A stretch of DNA of 64,000 nt from Thozetella sp. PMI_491. Its lineage: Eukaryota; Ascomycota; Sordariomycetes; Chaetosphaeriales; Chaetosphaeriaceae. This document shows positions 1-12,128 of this stretch, piece by piece. The translations under genes and the position numbers were made by a program. Below the pieces are notes generated by a model that made no database searches, was not told where the DNA came from, and saw only the letters and a list, made by a program, of their open reading frames with translations. Position 1 is the stretch's first letter, and each line of letters starts with the position of its first letter. The stretch spans positions 186,001 to 250,000 of the forward strand of contig MU270051.1 in the NCBI GenBank assembly GCA_021432635.1, read 5' to 3'.

Positions 1-530
1 GTCCTGGAAGTAGATGCACAGAAAGCGGGAAATCATGTCGATGAAGAACCCTCGCAGATTCTACGCTTCGTTTGTAATACCCGACTGCGTTCTCCGCTCA
101 TATCTGCAACGAGATTTAGACTGGAACCGCGATATGAGGATGGGAATTGCTCGGGTCATGCGTAAACTACACTAGATTGAGGGCAAGGAACTTTGGTCTT
201 GTGCAAGTAGGATTTTGATTTCGAGGCCGTCCAATAGCTGGAGACCCCATTGTATATATGTTCAAAGCAGACAGAGCCGGGTACCAGAAAACTAGGTTAC
301 CTTGTCGGGAGACCGTACCCAGCGACTCAAACATGTTCCCTTTCCCGTCTTTGTAAATTTTTGGCACCATTCGCCCGATCTAATGGTACAAGCAGCTGCA
401 TGGTCCGAGGTATGCCTCTAGATGTGGCATCAGAAATTGGCCATGGCAGGCAGGGAGGCGCTAGAACCATCTGCGAGGCCGAGTCCAGCAGGATTCTCTC
501 TCCAGAGAGAATTCTTCACTGGGCATCAGC
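1..530. other. Left-edge intergenic stretch
   Basis: No gene can be supported here. Short open frames on both strands lack recognisable protein similarity and splice logic. The right part is the 3' flank of the minus-strand OST3-type gene that ends at 531. Confidence 0.6.
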
Positions 531-1709
531 TCAGACAAAAGGCGGCAGCGAGAAAGGGTAGCCGCCGTTCTTTACCCGGAAGATGCTCAGGAGGAAGCTG
601 TACATAAAGAAGAGGGCACCGGCCCAGACCAGGACCAGGATGCCTTGCGTCTTGGGCTCGGCGATGCGGGGAACCTTGACGGCGAGGGAGATGATCGCGA
701 ACGAAAGGAAGCCATCTTGTCGATGTTAACAGAGACACAGAGGGCAGCGGGGGCAGCAGGACGCGAACTTACAAATGGCAGCGATCAATTGCGTCTCCAT
801 GCCATACTGGTTCTGGAACCCACCAGCGAAGTAGCTGACTCCTCCGCGGCCATCACCCGCAACGTACGGCACCTTGCGGATGTGGTTGAACATGTGGCCG
901 CTGATGAAAAGCAGGATGGCAATCAGACTGCCTGCTGCCCAGATATTGCGGTTCTGAATGATGGGCAAGACATAAGGCCAGGCGACGAAGATAGCGGTGG
1001 CACCACCAGAGAGGATGGTAAGGCTGGTAAACCACTTGAGCCAATCGATAGGCCGCTTGACGGGCGGATGGGGACGACCAGGGAGGTGGCGGGTGAACCA
1101 GGAGTGAACCTGCTCGGCGGTTTGCGGCCTGATGCATTATTAGCGGCCTTGTTCCTTTTCCACTCAAGAGGAAGGGGGGGGAGGGGGGTCAATGATTACC
1201 CATTCGTGAAGTCATAGCGGATTGGCTCGGGCGAGGAGACAGCGTGCGGGCCAGTGGTAGGGTTGAAGAACAAGAGGACGGGCGCGGTTTGGAGGTTGAG
1301 CTATCGCTGTTAGCAAGGAGGCGTCCTGACGCATTTCGACTAAGGCCGGGCTACTTACCGACATGAAGATGTCCCTACCATCGGCAAAGTCCAGAGTACC
1401 GAAGACGAGACGCGAATCCCCAGTCTTATCACCCTTTATCCAGCTGCGGGAGAGCAGATCCCACTCGGGCTGGAACTCGTTGCAGAGCACGCAGCCATAG
1501 CGGCTCTCGAGCGCTGTGAGAAGGACGGCGACGCTGTAGTTGCGCGGCGAGGCGGTCAGCGACTTGTAGGAGCTGTCGTCAAGCTTGACTGGCGTCGAGG
1601 AGAGAGATTTGGTATGGAATTCCTGGAATCGGTCCCCAGTTGGCTTCTTGGCGGCGAACGAGCCGGCAGCGAAGAGGGTAGCCGAAAGAAAGGCGGGCAG
1701 CCAGCGCAT
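531..1709 (-). CDS. OST3: Oligosaccharyltransferase complex subunit, OST3/OST6 family
   Basis: Predicted subunit of the ER-membrane oligosaccharyltransferase, where OST3/OST6 proteins act as thiol oxidoreductases that aid N-glycosylation near cysteines. Exons (minus strand) are 1709-1359, 1300-1200, 1128-773 and 715-531, giving 330 residues. Residues 1-20 form a signal peptide (MRWLPAFLSATLF...). A thioredoxin-like lumenal domain follows, with the redox pair C73-V-L-C76. The C-terminal half has four hydrophobic segments, as in the family. The start was chosen because the ATG at 1709 directly precedes the signal peptide; the open frame further upstream has no similarity. Intron 2 carries a long C-tract right after the donor (G-runs at 1174-1188 on the plus strand). 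The gene is divergent from the coiled-coil gene at 2275. Confidence 0.92.
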
Positions 1710-2274
1710 CGTGAAAGAAAAAAAATTGCACTGAAGACGAGATGGAATATGTGCGAAAGGAAAGGAGCGAACGGCGGTTGCTGCTGCTGTTCGCGGGACT
1801 AATTGCGAGCTAGAAACGCTCTTGACATCAATCAATGGCAGTTGTCGCAAGCTCCCGAACTGGCTACGAAGCTCCAGGGCCGACGTCAAATGTGTCCTCA
1901 ATCGAGCTCCCAGATGTCCAGAGACCCACTGGATCTAACGTCCGAACTTCAGCCGACGACGAAGCGAAGCAGAACCTTTAGGACGCAAAAGGTTTGTGTT
2001 GGTGGGGGAGAGGCGCTTAACCATTTTGGGAACCATGTTTACCCCAAAAGCCCGTTGCTGCCGTTTGTTTGGCCTTCCCTCCTCCACCGCAACAACGTCG
2101 ACCAGCAATTGATTGTTAAGAAGGGGTCACCAACTGGCTTCGTGCCTCTTGCTCACTTCATCGGGCTGCAATTAAACCTGAACAGTCGCCGACATAGTCT
2201 CGGCTGACGTTTTGACTCGCTCGCACCTTTTTCTCCTTGTGCGCTACTACCATCGCGTCAAGTGGCGTGTAAAC
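1710..2274. other. Divergent promoter region between OST3 and the coiled-coil gene
   Basis: About 565 bases between two divergent start codons. No convincing TATA box or other named site was recognised, and the open frames here are short. Confidence 0.5.
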
Positions 2275-4327
2275 ATGGACTCTGAGAAGGTACTGTGACC
2301 GCGCGACAACTCGCAACGCACGCACGACGGCTCGCTAACCCTTCCACACAGAGGACAGAAACCCTGCACGAGCTGGACTTGAAATATCAGAACATTGGCC
2401 ACCGGGCTGATCTACTTGTCAAAGACGAGGAAGCCCGAAGGCTAAGGGTTCGCAACGTGTTGACCCGCGACGAAAACGACTCGCTGAAGGATCAGCTCTC
2501 TCTGAGCGACGAAAAGATCAAGGATCTTGTCAATCAGGGCAACATGGCTCGCAATCGCTTGGACAGTGCGACCCAAAAGTCTAGCCAGCAGGAGCGGCGC
2601 CTTCGGTCGCAGACTCGCGAGATTGCTAACATGAAGGTACCTGAGCATCACCGCTACGCGTGCTTCGTACATAGCTGACAACAACCCCCCAGGAGGAGCT
2701 GAACTCGCTCAACGGCATGAATCAAGATTCCACAAAGACGCTATCCGAGAAGCTGGCACTATCCCGCGAGCTTGCCTTGCTCAGGCCCGAGCTTGACCAC
2801 CTTCGGTCGCAGCTTTCTCAGCAAAACGAGATACTGGCCGAAAAACTGTCTCTCGAGCGACAGGTCAACACCCTCGAAGTTGCGTTGGCGAATGAGAGGC
2901 GGTCTGCCCAGAAGAATGCGCAGAAGCAAGACCAAGACAGTGAGATTGAGGACGAGCTTCGAAAGCAGATTCGGGAGGCAGAGAAGCAGCTTACCAAGGA
3001 GGTGCGCGCTGCCGAGAGAGCCAGAGAGGAACACAGTGCCCAAACCGCAGCGTTGGAAGAGGAGCTGCGCCTGGCAAAGGACCGCCTCGCCGAGGCTGAG
3101 AAAAATATCGCATCCGAGAAGCGCTCCGCCAAGCGCGCGGGCAAGAGCCAAGGCGACAAGGATCTGGAGACAGAGGCAGCGCTAGAGGACCTCCGGCAGA
3201 GGCTACAGGATGCCGACAAGGCGCTGGCAAGTGAAAAAGGAGCGAAGGAACGCCTTCAACGCGAGGGTGAGCGAGCCCTGGCTAAATCCGAAGCCCAGCG
3301 CCAGTCGCTCGAGGAACGGTTGGAAACCATGGCGTCCCAGCTCCGGGAAACCCAAGCCGAGCTCAAGAAGTGCCGCGCCGATCTGCAAAACGCACAGGCG
3401 CAGATGGTGACCATCCCAGCTGCCACGACCACGACGATACCCACGAAGAAGGCCGCTGCCAAGGGCCCTATCCGCAAGAAGAGGCGAGTCAACGAGATCA
3501 GTTCGGATGAGAAAGCATTCCAAACCCCCGGGAAGGATGACGATCGCCCGCAGCGTCCTCTTAAGAAGAGGGGCCACGAGCAGACAGTCGTGGGCGAGAA
3601 ATCTATGTTCTCGATTACACCTTTCCTCAACAAAACCGTCAACCTCGCCGACTTGTCTCCCGGCTCGGCTGGAAACAACGCGACCAAGACATTGCCGGTG
3701 TTTCAGTTCCGGGGTGCCGAGGACTCGACTGTCACCGGGACGATGGTGGTGGACGGCGAGCCCACGGTGCTAGACTCGCAAGAGGCCCCCAAGGCGCCAG
3801 CATTCAAGACCGCCGCGAAACTCCAGGACAAGAAGTCGCGAGGCAGACCCAGGAAGGCCCTGGGCGAGGCGCTCGCTTCCAAGAAGAACCTTACTATAAG
3901 GAACGGCCGGATGGCGCCTCGTACCGAGCTCGCGCTAGAGAAGGTGGTCGAGGAAGAGGACGAGCCGAGCCACGACCAAGAGAACCAGGAGAACCGGTCT
4001 ATGGAAAGTACGGCAAGCTCTAAGCAGAGCTTCGAGTTCCAGTCTAAGTCTTCAGAAGCTCGCTCGAGCGGGGTCACCTCTATTATTAGTACAGAGCCTG
4101 AGCCAAAGAAGAAGAAGCGGAAGTTGCTGGGATCATCCAACAAGCCCTCGCTCTTCGACGAAGACGACGGTGAAAGGGAAACGGCCAAGCGGCCGGCCAA
4201 AGTCCTGGGTGCTTCCCGCGGAATGGGCAAGATGCCGACTGGCAAGGTGAAAGGGGCGTTCTCTGGTGGCAGCTTCTCGCCGCTCAAGCGGGATCGTAGG
4301 GGCGTCCACGCGAGCTTCTTGGCGTAG
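2275..4327 (+). CDS. Coiled-coil, basic nuclear protein of unknown function
   Basis: Exons 2275-2289, 2352-2636 and 2693-4327 give 644 residues. The first coding exon is only five codons, ending MDSEK. Roughly residues 10-280 form a long heptad-type coiled coil rich in E, K, R, L and A. The C-terminal half is low-complexity, with AT-hook-like RGRPRKAL, several basic clusters resembling nuclear localisation signals (IRKKRRV, PKKKKRKLL) and a short conserved-looking end around FSPLKRDRRG. This architecture suggests a nuclear, chromatin- or spindle-associated scaffold. I do not recognise the family with certainty, and no enzymatic motif is visible. Monopolin-type (Lrs4/Mde4-like) or similar kinetochore scaffolds are possible but unproven. 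Confidence 0.85.
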
Positions 4328-5046
4328 CCGCCGGAGTGGCCTGTATGGGTGTAGGAGTACAGTAGGTGGCCACAGGGATGCCAGTACGACGGGGTTTGTA
4401 TTTCTATCCAGGCGTTTTGGGATTTTCCACAACGGAAGGGGGGCGGCAGCGGGTTATTCTTTCAGGGACTGGAGCTGCTGTACGGATATGACTTGCCTGG
4501 GACTGGACTTATGCGCAATGGAACTGATGTTGCCACGCTGAATCGTATCTACTATGCAGCAGTACTTACGACCGGATGCATGGGCTCCATGCTTCAAGAC
4601 AGAACTAGCAATCTGCTAGTTGTTCAGTGAACCGGAAGTGGGTTACGCTCTACGGAGGCCGTGGCCGGATAGGAGCCTCTCGGTCAAGGCAAAGCCTTTA
4701 TTCCAAGCAAGATCAGAAGAGCATCTCTATGGCCGCTGAGTGAAACAAACCGGGGACCAAGCTTAAAGAGAAGGCTAGGTAATTCCCCCAACGTGCACGG
4801 CACAATTTACCGGTCTATTGCATAGATGCTTTGGCTTTCCCCGATTATTGCAGCCCGACCCCTGCCATATATGCTTATAACCGGGCTCTGCACCTGATAA
4901 CAGAGATTTTACCATCCTGGACCTGAGCAGGCCTTGACCAAAGTATTTCTTTGCTTCTGCGGAATCCAACTCATCCACGACCCTTAGCAGGAGCTAAGAA
5001 AGACTTTTATCGAAGGCCGTTGCTTTATGAATCGACGGCCCTCCCC
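4328..5046. other. Intergenic region between tandem plus-strand genes
   Basis: 3' flank of the coiled-coil gene and 5' flank of MRM2. Nothing else is recognisable. The MRM2 frame is open upstream to an ATG at 4951, but the added residues lack any targeting character. Confidence 0.5.
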
Positions 5047-6246
5047 ATGCAGGCGCCATGCTCTGCGTCGTCGTGTCGTCGGGTCGCCGCTGACCTGCTC
5101 TGTGGCCGGCCCCTGACGCTCCCGCACCTCTCGTGGCTCGCCCGCTGTTCATCTTCCAGTACGCGATGGAAGCAACGCCAGGGAAACGACTTTTTTGCGC
5201 GCGAGGCCAAGGTTCAAGGCCTCAAGAGCCGGGCCGCGTTCAAGCTGCTGGAGATGGATTCCAGGTACCGCATCTTCAAGAAGGGGCAGGTGGTCGTAGA
5301 CCTGGGCTTCGCGCCGGGCAGCTGGTCCCAGGTCGCCGTCGAGCGTACCAAACCGTCGGGACGCGTCGTGGGGATCGACCTAATCCCCGCCCAGCCGCCT
5401 AAGGGCGTGAGCACCATCCAGGGAAACTTCTTGTCCCCCGGCGTGCACGCACTGGTCAAGCAGTACCTGGTGGATGCGGATGCGCGGCAGAAGTCGCGAC
5501 AAGAGTCCGCGGCGGGTGCGGTCGAAGGCGCGGGCGGAGGCGATCCCTCAGGGTCTGGAGCAGATGAGCCCATCGTCGACCGCCCGAGCTACATCGATAT
5601 GGAGAGGCAGGCCACACACGAGCCCGAGCCGGAGGGCGCGGATGTGTCTTCTGACGGCACCGTGCCCGTTGGCCAGAATCGACGGTTGGTCGATGTAGGT
5701 TGCTTGTACCACTGAAGAGAACGCAGAGGAACGCGGGCATTGCTGACGTGGAGGAGCAGGTTGTTCTCAGTGACATGTCCGCACCCTGGCCCCAGACACA
5801 TGGGTTCTCTGTCAACAGTATAAGTAACCCGTACAACAGGATGATGAACACCAGTGGCATCAGTTTCAAGGACCACGTCGGAAGTATGGTAAGGTGGTCT
5901 TCTTCGCACGAATCGGCTCGCCTTTCCCGTGCTGACCATGTCCTAGGATCTCTGCACCGCAGCTCTCACATTCGCCAGCGATACCCTCAAAAGTGGCGGC
6001 CATTTCGTGTGCAAATTCTACCAAGGGCCCGAGGACAAGACGTTAGAAAATCTTCTGAAGAAGATGTTCGCCAAGGTCCACCGCGAAAAGCCCGAGTCTT
6101 CGAGGAGCGTTAGTCGCCGCGAGAGCCTCTCCCACGCACAAGACCTTTGCTAACAGATGAGCCAGGAATCGCGAGAGAGTTTCTTCGTTGCGCTGAGGAG
6201 GAAAGGAGATGTAACCCTCCAGGATGCGGAGAGTAGCCTGCCGTGA
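5047..6246 (+). CDS. MRM2: Mitochondrial 21S rRNA 2'-O-methyltransferase (RrmJ/FtsJ family, MRM2-like)
   Basis: Predicted SAM-dependent methyltransferase that 2'-O-methylates a uridine of the mitochondrial large rRNA. Exons 5047-5694, 5760-5888, 5947-6108 and 6166-6246 give 339 residues. Residues 1-45 are Arg/Ser-rich, as in a mitochondrial presequence. The SAM-binding motif is VVDLGFAPGSW, and the family K-D-K-E tetrad reads K66 (RAAFKLLEM), D221 (VLSDMSAPW), K282 (HFVCKFYQG) and E317 (SRESFFVAL). Residues ~142-210 are a Gly/Ser/Glu-rich insertion absent from bacterial RrmJ. The last intron has two usable acceptors nine bases apart (exon start 6157 or 6166); the second fits the family best. 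An in-frame ATG at 4951 is a less likely start. Confidence 0.9.
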
Positions 6247-6538
6247 GCTTCGGGCTAGAGAACAGGGTTTGCCTGACAATAGCTGGGCTGAATGTACGAT
6301 AAGGGAGACATGTCACCGATTATACCAATCACATAGAGGCTGCACATAGAAACTGCCACAAGGCAATGTTTGAGTGTTTGAGTCATTGGGCATACCCGCC
6401 TTCAATTCATCGTTGGACTTTTTGATATGCCATACCGCGCCAAACCATGCAGAATCCCTTGCCAAAAGACCTTGACAGCTGTCCGAGAGCAACCCAGCCA
6501 GATTCCACGCCATACACTGCACCTCCATGGTATCATGC

Positions 6539-7454
6539 TTAGACCTTGAAACCACGCGACCTCCTGCGACCACGAGCGCGCTCGAACTTGCGGCCCTTGG
6601 ACTGGACGTAAGGTTTCTGTGGCGAGTTAGCAGGTTGAAATCTCGGACATGAGGCGTGCTCCGCGAGAAAATGAGACTGACCTTGTGCTTGTGGGGGCCC
6701 ATGCCGAAGTGCTTGAAGGCCTCACGGGCGTTCTTGGGTCCGCGGAGGAGGAGGGTGTTGGCACCAGTGGGCTTCTGGAGAGCGAGCTGGTCGAGGGTGA
6801 TAGCCTGGCCGCCGGCAGCGGTGATGCGCGCGCGAGCAGTGGCGGTGAAGCGGAGAGCGGCAACATCGACCTTGGGGACCGCAAGGAGGCGGTTGTCGTC
6901 GGTGACGGTGCCGACAATGACGACCGTCTTCTTCTCGTTGCCGTTCTTGGCGTTGGCGGCGATGCGGGAGAGAGACACGGGCGGGCGGTTGATGCGGCTC
7001 ATGAACAGGCGGCGGAGGACAACCTTGTTGAAAGCCGAGTCGGTGCGGCCTGTGTTCTCCAGTAAGCGATTCGTTCGGCTCGTTGGCGCGGCCGAGAGGT
7101 ATTAAGGGAGGAGAGGGAGGTAGAGGGTGGCTTACGGCTCAGGAACCGGTAGAGCTTCACGAGAAGCTTGAGGTAGACATTGTCGCTCTTGGGCGCCTTC
7201 CGGTGGGTGCCCTTGACGTGCTTCTTATTCAAATCGATACCTGGGGGAAAGAGTGAGATCAGCCTTGGGGTTCTTGTATGCTCAGGTTGGCAGGTTCACC
7301 GGGAGACATCCTCGCGTCGGCTCACAGAGCGAGCATCGACGACGAGGCACTCGACCAGGAACGCGGATATGCCATGGGTCGCAGAGATCAAAATAGAGAT
7401 CTTCCACTCGCACACGAAAAGGCTTGCATAGAAATTGTGGTATCACCTACCCAT
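6539..7454 (-). CDS. RPL18: 60S ribosomal protein eL18
   Basis: Structural protein of the cytosolic large ribosomal subunit. Exons (minus) 7454-7451, 7240-7136, 7049-6682 and 6616-6539 give 184 residues, the usual length. The first coding exon is only four bases (ATG plus one), so the protein starts [12 protein letters not shown], the canonical eL18 start; the 210-base first intron right after the ATG is typical of fungal ribosomal protein genes. The body contains the family's GTVTDD and FGMGPHKH segments and ends with a very basic tail ([11 protein letters not shown]). Confidence 0.97.
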
Positions 7455-8612
7455 CTTGACGGTGGTTGTCGGTTGTCGCGGACAATTGGCGATTGCTGGT
7501 CGATTACTGGAAGAGAGGACTAGAAAAAGTTCGAGCGCCCAAGTGTTTGGTGGAGAGGTGGAATTTGCGGGTTGGGCGGTCAGAGGCGGCAATTAGGGTA
7601 GGGTCACTCAATTGTACATAACTAGTTAAGGACCGACCGCCTGCATAGCATATGTAGTTACATAAGCTCATCCCCAACCCCCAAAGACTGCTACCACGGT
7701 CACCTGCAGCTCACCATGGCTTGCTGTAGCTAGACAGAAACGACCCCACTAGACCGAGAGCGAGCAAGAGGGGCAGTATCCCTAAGGCAGTAATGATAAA
7801 TGGAGTTATGAGCAGCCAGGGCAAGCTGGGGTAAGTTGTAAGATACATATTCCCCCCTCGACATGGCATTGCTCTAGTCTTCTTTCCCGGCCTTAACCCA
7901 GGCTTTCACCCCCATCCTATCTCATCTGAGCTCGTGATGTGGGCATCAGGTTTGTCCGGTGTCGAAGGCGGTATGCTTCATTTCATTTTTTTTTACGGCA
8001 TCAATCCTATAATACAAGCTCTGGATGCACCTTAGAGAGTAGGACTGTTCACGATCAAGAAAAGGACCGTGTTGAATGGGTACAATGTTCACGGAAAGCC
8101 ACTACTCGCTCTATGTACAAGATCCAACACAGGCATGCAGGTGCATGCTATCGCACAGCAAGTTTCAAGTCACTCCCTTTCCCTTGCCCTGAAGGGGGTG
8201 GTGGTATTACAGTCATCATCCCCTGGGGGTATCGTTCTTGTTTGGTTTACCTGGATGGGCCGTGGTCATTCCCCGCTGAAGAGGATGAGCTGCCTTTGGG
8301 TCTATGCTTTTTCTAAGCCGTCCGTGATGACGCCCTCCCCATATGCCAAAGTCCCATGCGAAGCCAGTCCCTGTGTGTGTGATGTATATGTTTGTGTGGT
8401 GTGGAAGCAAGTTGGTGAGGTGGTGATGCACCATGGATGGGACCCTGGACAATAGGCTCGCCGAGAGTCGTATGAAAATAGGTTCTCAAAGTTCCAGGCG
8501 GTAGGAGCAGGTACTGCTTTCGGCTTACCCACCGTCTGTTGGTGCATGGTCCGGCTGCCTCATGGCGGCTCGGGTCTCAAGAAGGGTCGGAAGGAATGGG
8601 GTTCCTAGGGCT
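7455..8612. other. Intergenic region between eL18 start and carrier stop
   Basis: Contains the eL18 promoter side and the 3' flank of the carrier gene. The open frames at 7939-8316 and 8069-8455 have no recognisable similarity and look like chance frames. Confidence 0.5.
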
Positions 8613-9954
8613 TTATCGCAGGAGGGTCTCGTCTGCAGGCTTTAAGCTGACGAGGAAGTCGCGGCAAAGCTCAAAGCTGAGCCAGCTCGACGCCATGCTT
8701 GGCGCGACCTTGAGAAGGTTGGGAACGATGCCCTTATAGAGGCCAGCTATACCTTCGTTCTTCATAATGACGCGGACGGCATCGGTGACCGACTTGTACT
8801 GGTACCCCATCCCGGACATGGTGTTGATCTGGAACCGGCGCCGCAAAACGTCGCTTCTCTTGTCAGCCGCTGCGCTCGTCTCTCGTTCGCTGTGTAGGGT
8901 AGGGGACTCACAATGGATATGTGCAGGTCTGTGCCACGGCTCCGGAAATAGCACCGGCAAGGAGCTTCCTAGCCGCACTAGGGTTCTGCTCGCCCTCCTT
9001 CGTCAGATACTGCCGGGCGAACTCATACGTCATGAAGTTGAGGCCGACCTGCGCGCGCGCCTGGTTAGCAAAGCGTTACTCTGGTTACACCTGACTATCT
9101 GCGCCACATACGTATGGTGCTACGCCAGCAATGGTAGGTATGATTCCTCGGTAGAGAGCTGCGATCCCGCCCTCGGTCAAGTACATGGACTTCATGGTGG
9201 CAAACATGCCGGGGAGCTGCTTTGGCCGGTCGCCGAGAACTGCAAAGGATGCAGATTGAATCGAGAGCCGGGTCCGCACGATATCGAGAGGGTATGTGAA
9301 TGTGACAGACGTGATGCCAGCAATGCCTCCGCATACCAGTCGCGAGAGGGGTGAGAGGGGATCCCCGGGATATCTCTCAAAGAAGCTCTAAGGAGAATAC
9401 TTGGTCAGCATTCGTCGGCTTGGCGCCCACACGCAAGCCTGCCTTGTCCGCCGTTGAACTCTGGCGCATCTTATGTTTGTGGTCTAGACTTACCCTCTTG
9501 TACAAGTTGTAGCTTCCAAATTGGACGGCTGAATAGGGGACGATTCGGATGCAGTTGGTACCGTTGCCCCTCATGAACCCTCGCCAGCCTTCCTCCTTCC
9601 ACATCTTACCGAGCGCCTTGCCGATGCTTAGCTTGTACTCTTCACGACCGACGCTCTGAACCTGGAACAGGATCTTGAGGCGCTCGAGAGGAGACACCAC
9701 CGTCCGGGAGACGGCACCCGCAATGCCACCGCCGATAAAGGCCGCAGTCACCGGCTGTGACAAATACATAAGGGCGCGAGTCGAGGCAGAGAGGACGGGA
9801 GTGGGTGGAGGTGGCAGGGCATCGGGCTGGCGGTCCTTGAGGAGGTCAGGCTCGGGCTGCGAAGGAGCAGGGGGCTGTAACCGGGTTAGCAATTCTGTAC
9901 CGCCTGCTGGCCGACCGTCGTGGAGCGTTCGAGGGGAGCACATACGGCCGACAT
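8613..9954 (-). CDS. Mitochondrial carrier family protein (YPR011c/CoA-nucleotide type)
   Basis: Inner-membrane solute carrier with three tandem repeats. Exons (minus) 9954-9946, 9874-9494, 9387-9112, 9048-8912 and 8853-8613 give 347 residues. The three signature motifs are SPLERLK, YPLDIVR and YPFDVLRRR, each followed by the usual second-helix pattern, with six predicted membrane helices. A Pro-rich ~40-residue leader precedes repeat 1. The overall sequence most resembles the fungal carriers related to yeast YPR011c (adenosine phosphosulfate transport) and LEU5-type CoA carriers; the substrate cannot be fixed from sequence alone. The first coding exon is three codons (MSA), set by the donor at 9945. 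Confidence 0.9.
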
Positions 9955-12128
9955 CTTGAATTGAGACGGGTGGAGGTCAGAACGGTGGTTCTGGAGTACA
10001 ACGGCGCACGCCGGGGCGAAGCTTGCACGAGGCCGACAGAGGATTTGCGGGATGGACAAGGTCGACCGACGGCCACGCCCAAGGGCATTCCAGGTCGGGA
10101 AATCGCGCTATGCTGGTGAACGGCGGCAGCGATGCCGGGAGGTCTCAGAGAAAGGGAGGATGGGGACGGGGTTTGTGCTGGAAGCTGCGAAACGAGGGTT
10201 CCTAGGACAAGAGCGGCACGGTAGACATGTCGGATACCGATGTAGGTGTTTGTCCTTTGGCGGGTCGGCCGGGCTTGATGGTCAACAGTCTCTCGCCAGC
10301 CACGTACGTCGTGGGGAAGGGCGAGGGCGCGCAACAGGTCCTCTGGAGGCAATTAAGAACTGGGTTGTCGCGTCGCGAGGTGCAAGTCTTCCAACTGGGA
10401 AAGTCGGAGGCGCAACAGCAACCACGGTTGTTGCTGCGTCGAGACGGGCAGGGCCTGAGGATGGTTTGAGAGGAGCAAGCGGATGGCTCTGCGCTCCGAG
10501 ACAGCACGGGCGTTCTCCCCAATGGCGGTGCAATGCGTCAGAATGAGCTGCACGAGACTCGGCAGAGGTCTGGGCAAATGCGGGCGGTGGAGCGGTTGCC
10601 CTGGGCAAGGTCGAGAGGCCAAGGTCGAGGTCGAGATCGAGGTCGAGGGCCGAGAGTCTGGGCCTTGAGGTTCCAGGAGGCGCTTGTCTGGAAGTTTTCC
10701 CCTACCAAAGAATGCCTAGTCCAGCTCTGACCTATTTTTTTTCCGGGACAAGTGGACGGGGCGCAAAGCTTCCAGGTGCGTAATTGTGCCGATAATCCTC
10801 TACCCGATGGCCGGCTAGCGCCCGGGTACCCCTATGCTGCCAATTTGCCGCTTGGGGTACAAAACCTGCAGGCCATGTGATGTAACCAAAGATCTGCTGA
10901 ATCGCCAGCTGCTCTTCCCGCCCTCGCAACCTTTTCTCTTGTTTTCACTCGACGCCTCCGAATTGGGAGGTGGGCGAGGCCAACGCACACAGTAGCCTCG
11001 CACAGGACGCCAACGCGATTCGCCATTGTCACAGCAAGAAAGAAACGCAGGCAAGCAGGATGGCATGCTCTTCCGCTAAGCTCTTGTCGGCCTGCGGGAT
11101 GAGCTGCAGAACCCCCTCCCCCATTCGGGGGGTCCCGGAGCACTTCGGGTCTTGGGCGGCCCTGGGCCGGCTGGACGGCTGCTTTGTCGAGGAGCTGGCC
11201 TCCACCAGGGACCTCACCTATCCGGGTGCCCGCTATTACGCCCATGCCATCCATCCCCACCCATGTCCATCCGTGCTCATCTCTGCCTTTCGCAGCTAGG
11301 AAGCAGTCGGACCACCTCAAGTTTCCACAGTTGATGTTGATGGTATAAATCCTGTTTATGCTACACAAGCCCATCCCTACGCAGTCCTACGTAGGTGCCA
11401 TCTAGCATTGTCGAGCCCGGCAGCAGCTCCCTAACTGCCTGCTCACTCATTCAACTTCTGAATGTAAACGAGGTATATACCCCATTGCTCGGAATGTAGG
11501 GGCCACGGTCGGAAGTCTTGAACGCTCCCGGCCCGGCTGCTAGGCATGCGCCAAGCTCCGCCGACTGACTCGGTTTTGGGGGTATGCCGGCCGCGAGGCA
11601 TAGGCCTAGAGCTCGCTCGCTCACCCGCTCCACTAGTGTGAGGCTGTAAATCAAGCGCAAATCCAAGTAAAAGGGCCACAGGGAGCCGAAGTGCCGGCCA
11701 AGGCGTCCAGTGCACATTATTACATCATTGCGATACGTCGCAGCCGGCGAGGCCCAACGCAGAAGAATGCATACTACCATTGCTACCTGATTGGGGAGAG
11801 GGAGAATAAAAAAATCTAGTTACTTTTCCCGGCGCGCCTGACTAGAAAGCAAGGGAAAGTGAGAGTCTACAGTTTGGTTCGGATTGATTCTGGTTCGCTC
11901 CGCCGGTTCGTCTTTTGAGATCCGTCTTTCCGATGCCCGAAGTATGACGTCGAATGGCGTCCCGTTCGAAACTAGAAGACGATAAAAAGAATCAAGTCGG
12001 GTGAAGACACCCGATATCAGTGCCCACGAGAGGATGAGAGAACCTTGGTACCGCTCTTACTGCCTTTGCAAATGGAAGAATCTCCGGTCTGGCACGACCA
12101 CCTCATCAGCGCCTTCAGCCGTCACTCT
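9955..12128. other. Long intergenic region upstream of the carrier
   Basis: Nearly 2.2 kb with overlapping open frames in several phases (for example 9846-10352 minus and 10052-10546 plus). None shows family similarity or a coherent exon structure. A short GGTCGA tandem array lies at 10623-10647. Part is the carrier 5' region and part is the 3' flank of the SR gene. I see no supported gene. Confidence 0.5.
10623..10647. repeat. Short GGTCGA hexanucleotide array
   Basis: Four imperfect copies of GGTCGA/GATCGA in tandem, in noncoding sequence upstream of the carrier gene. Confidence 0.6.

Noticed and set aside
7939-8455. Two overlapping plus-strand frames downstream of the carrier gene
   Set aside because: Composition and lack of similarity indicate 3' flank; the translations contain no domain.
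10052-10546. Open frames of 100-170 residues on both strands upstream of the carrier gene
   Set aside because: Overlapping frames in several phases in GC-rich DNA, no family motif and no consistent splice structure; best explained as chance.
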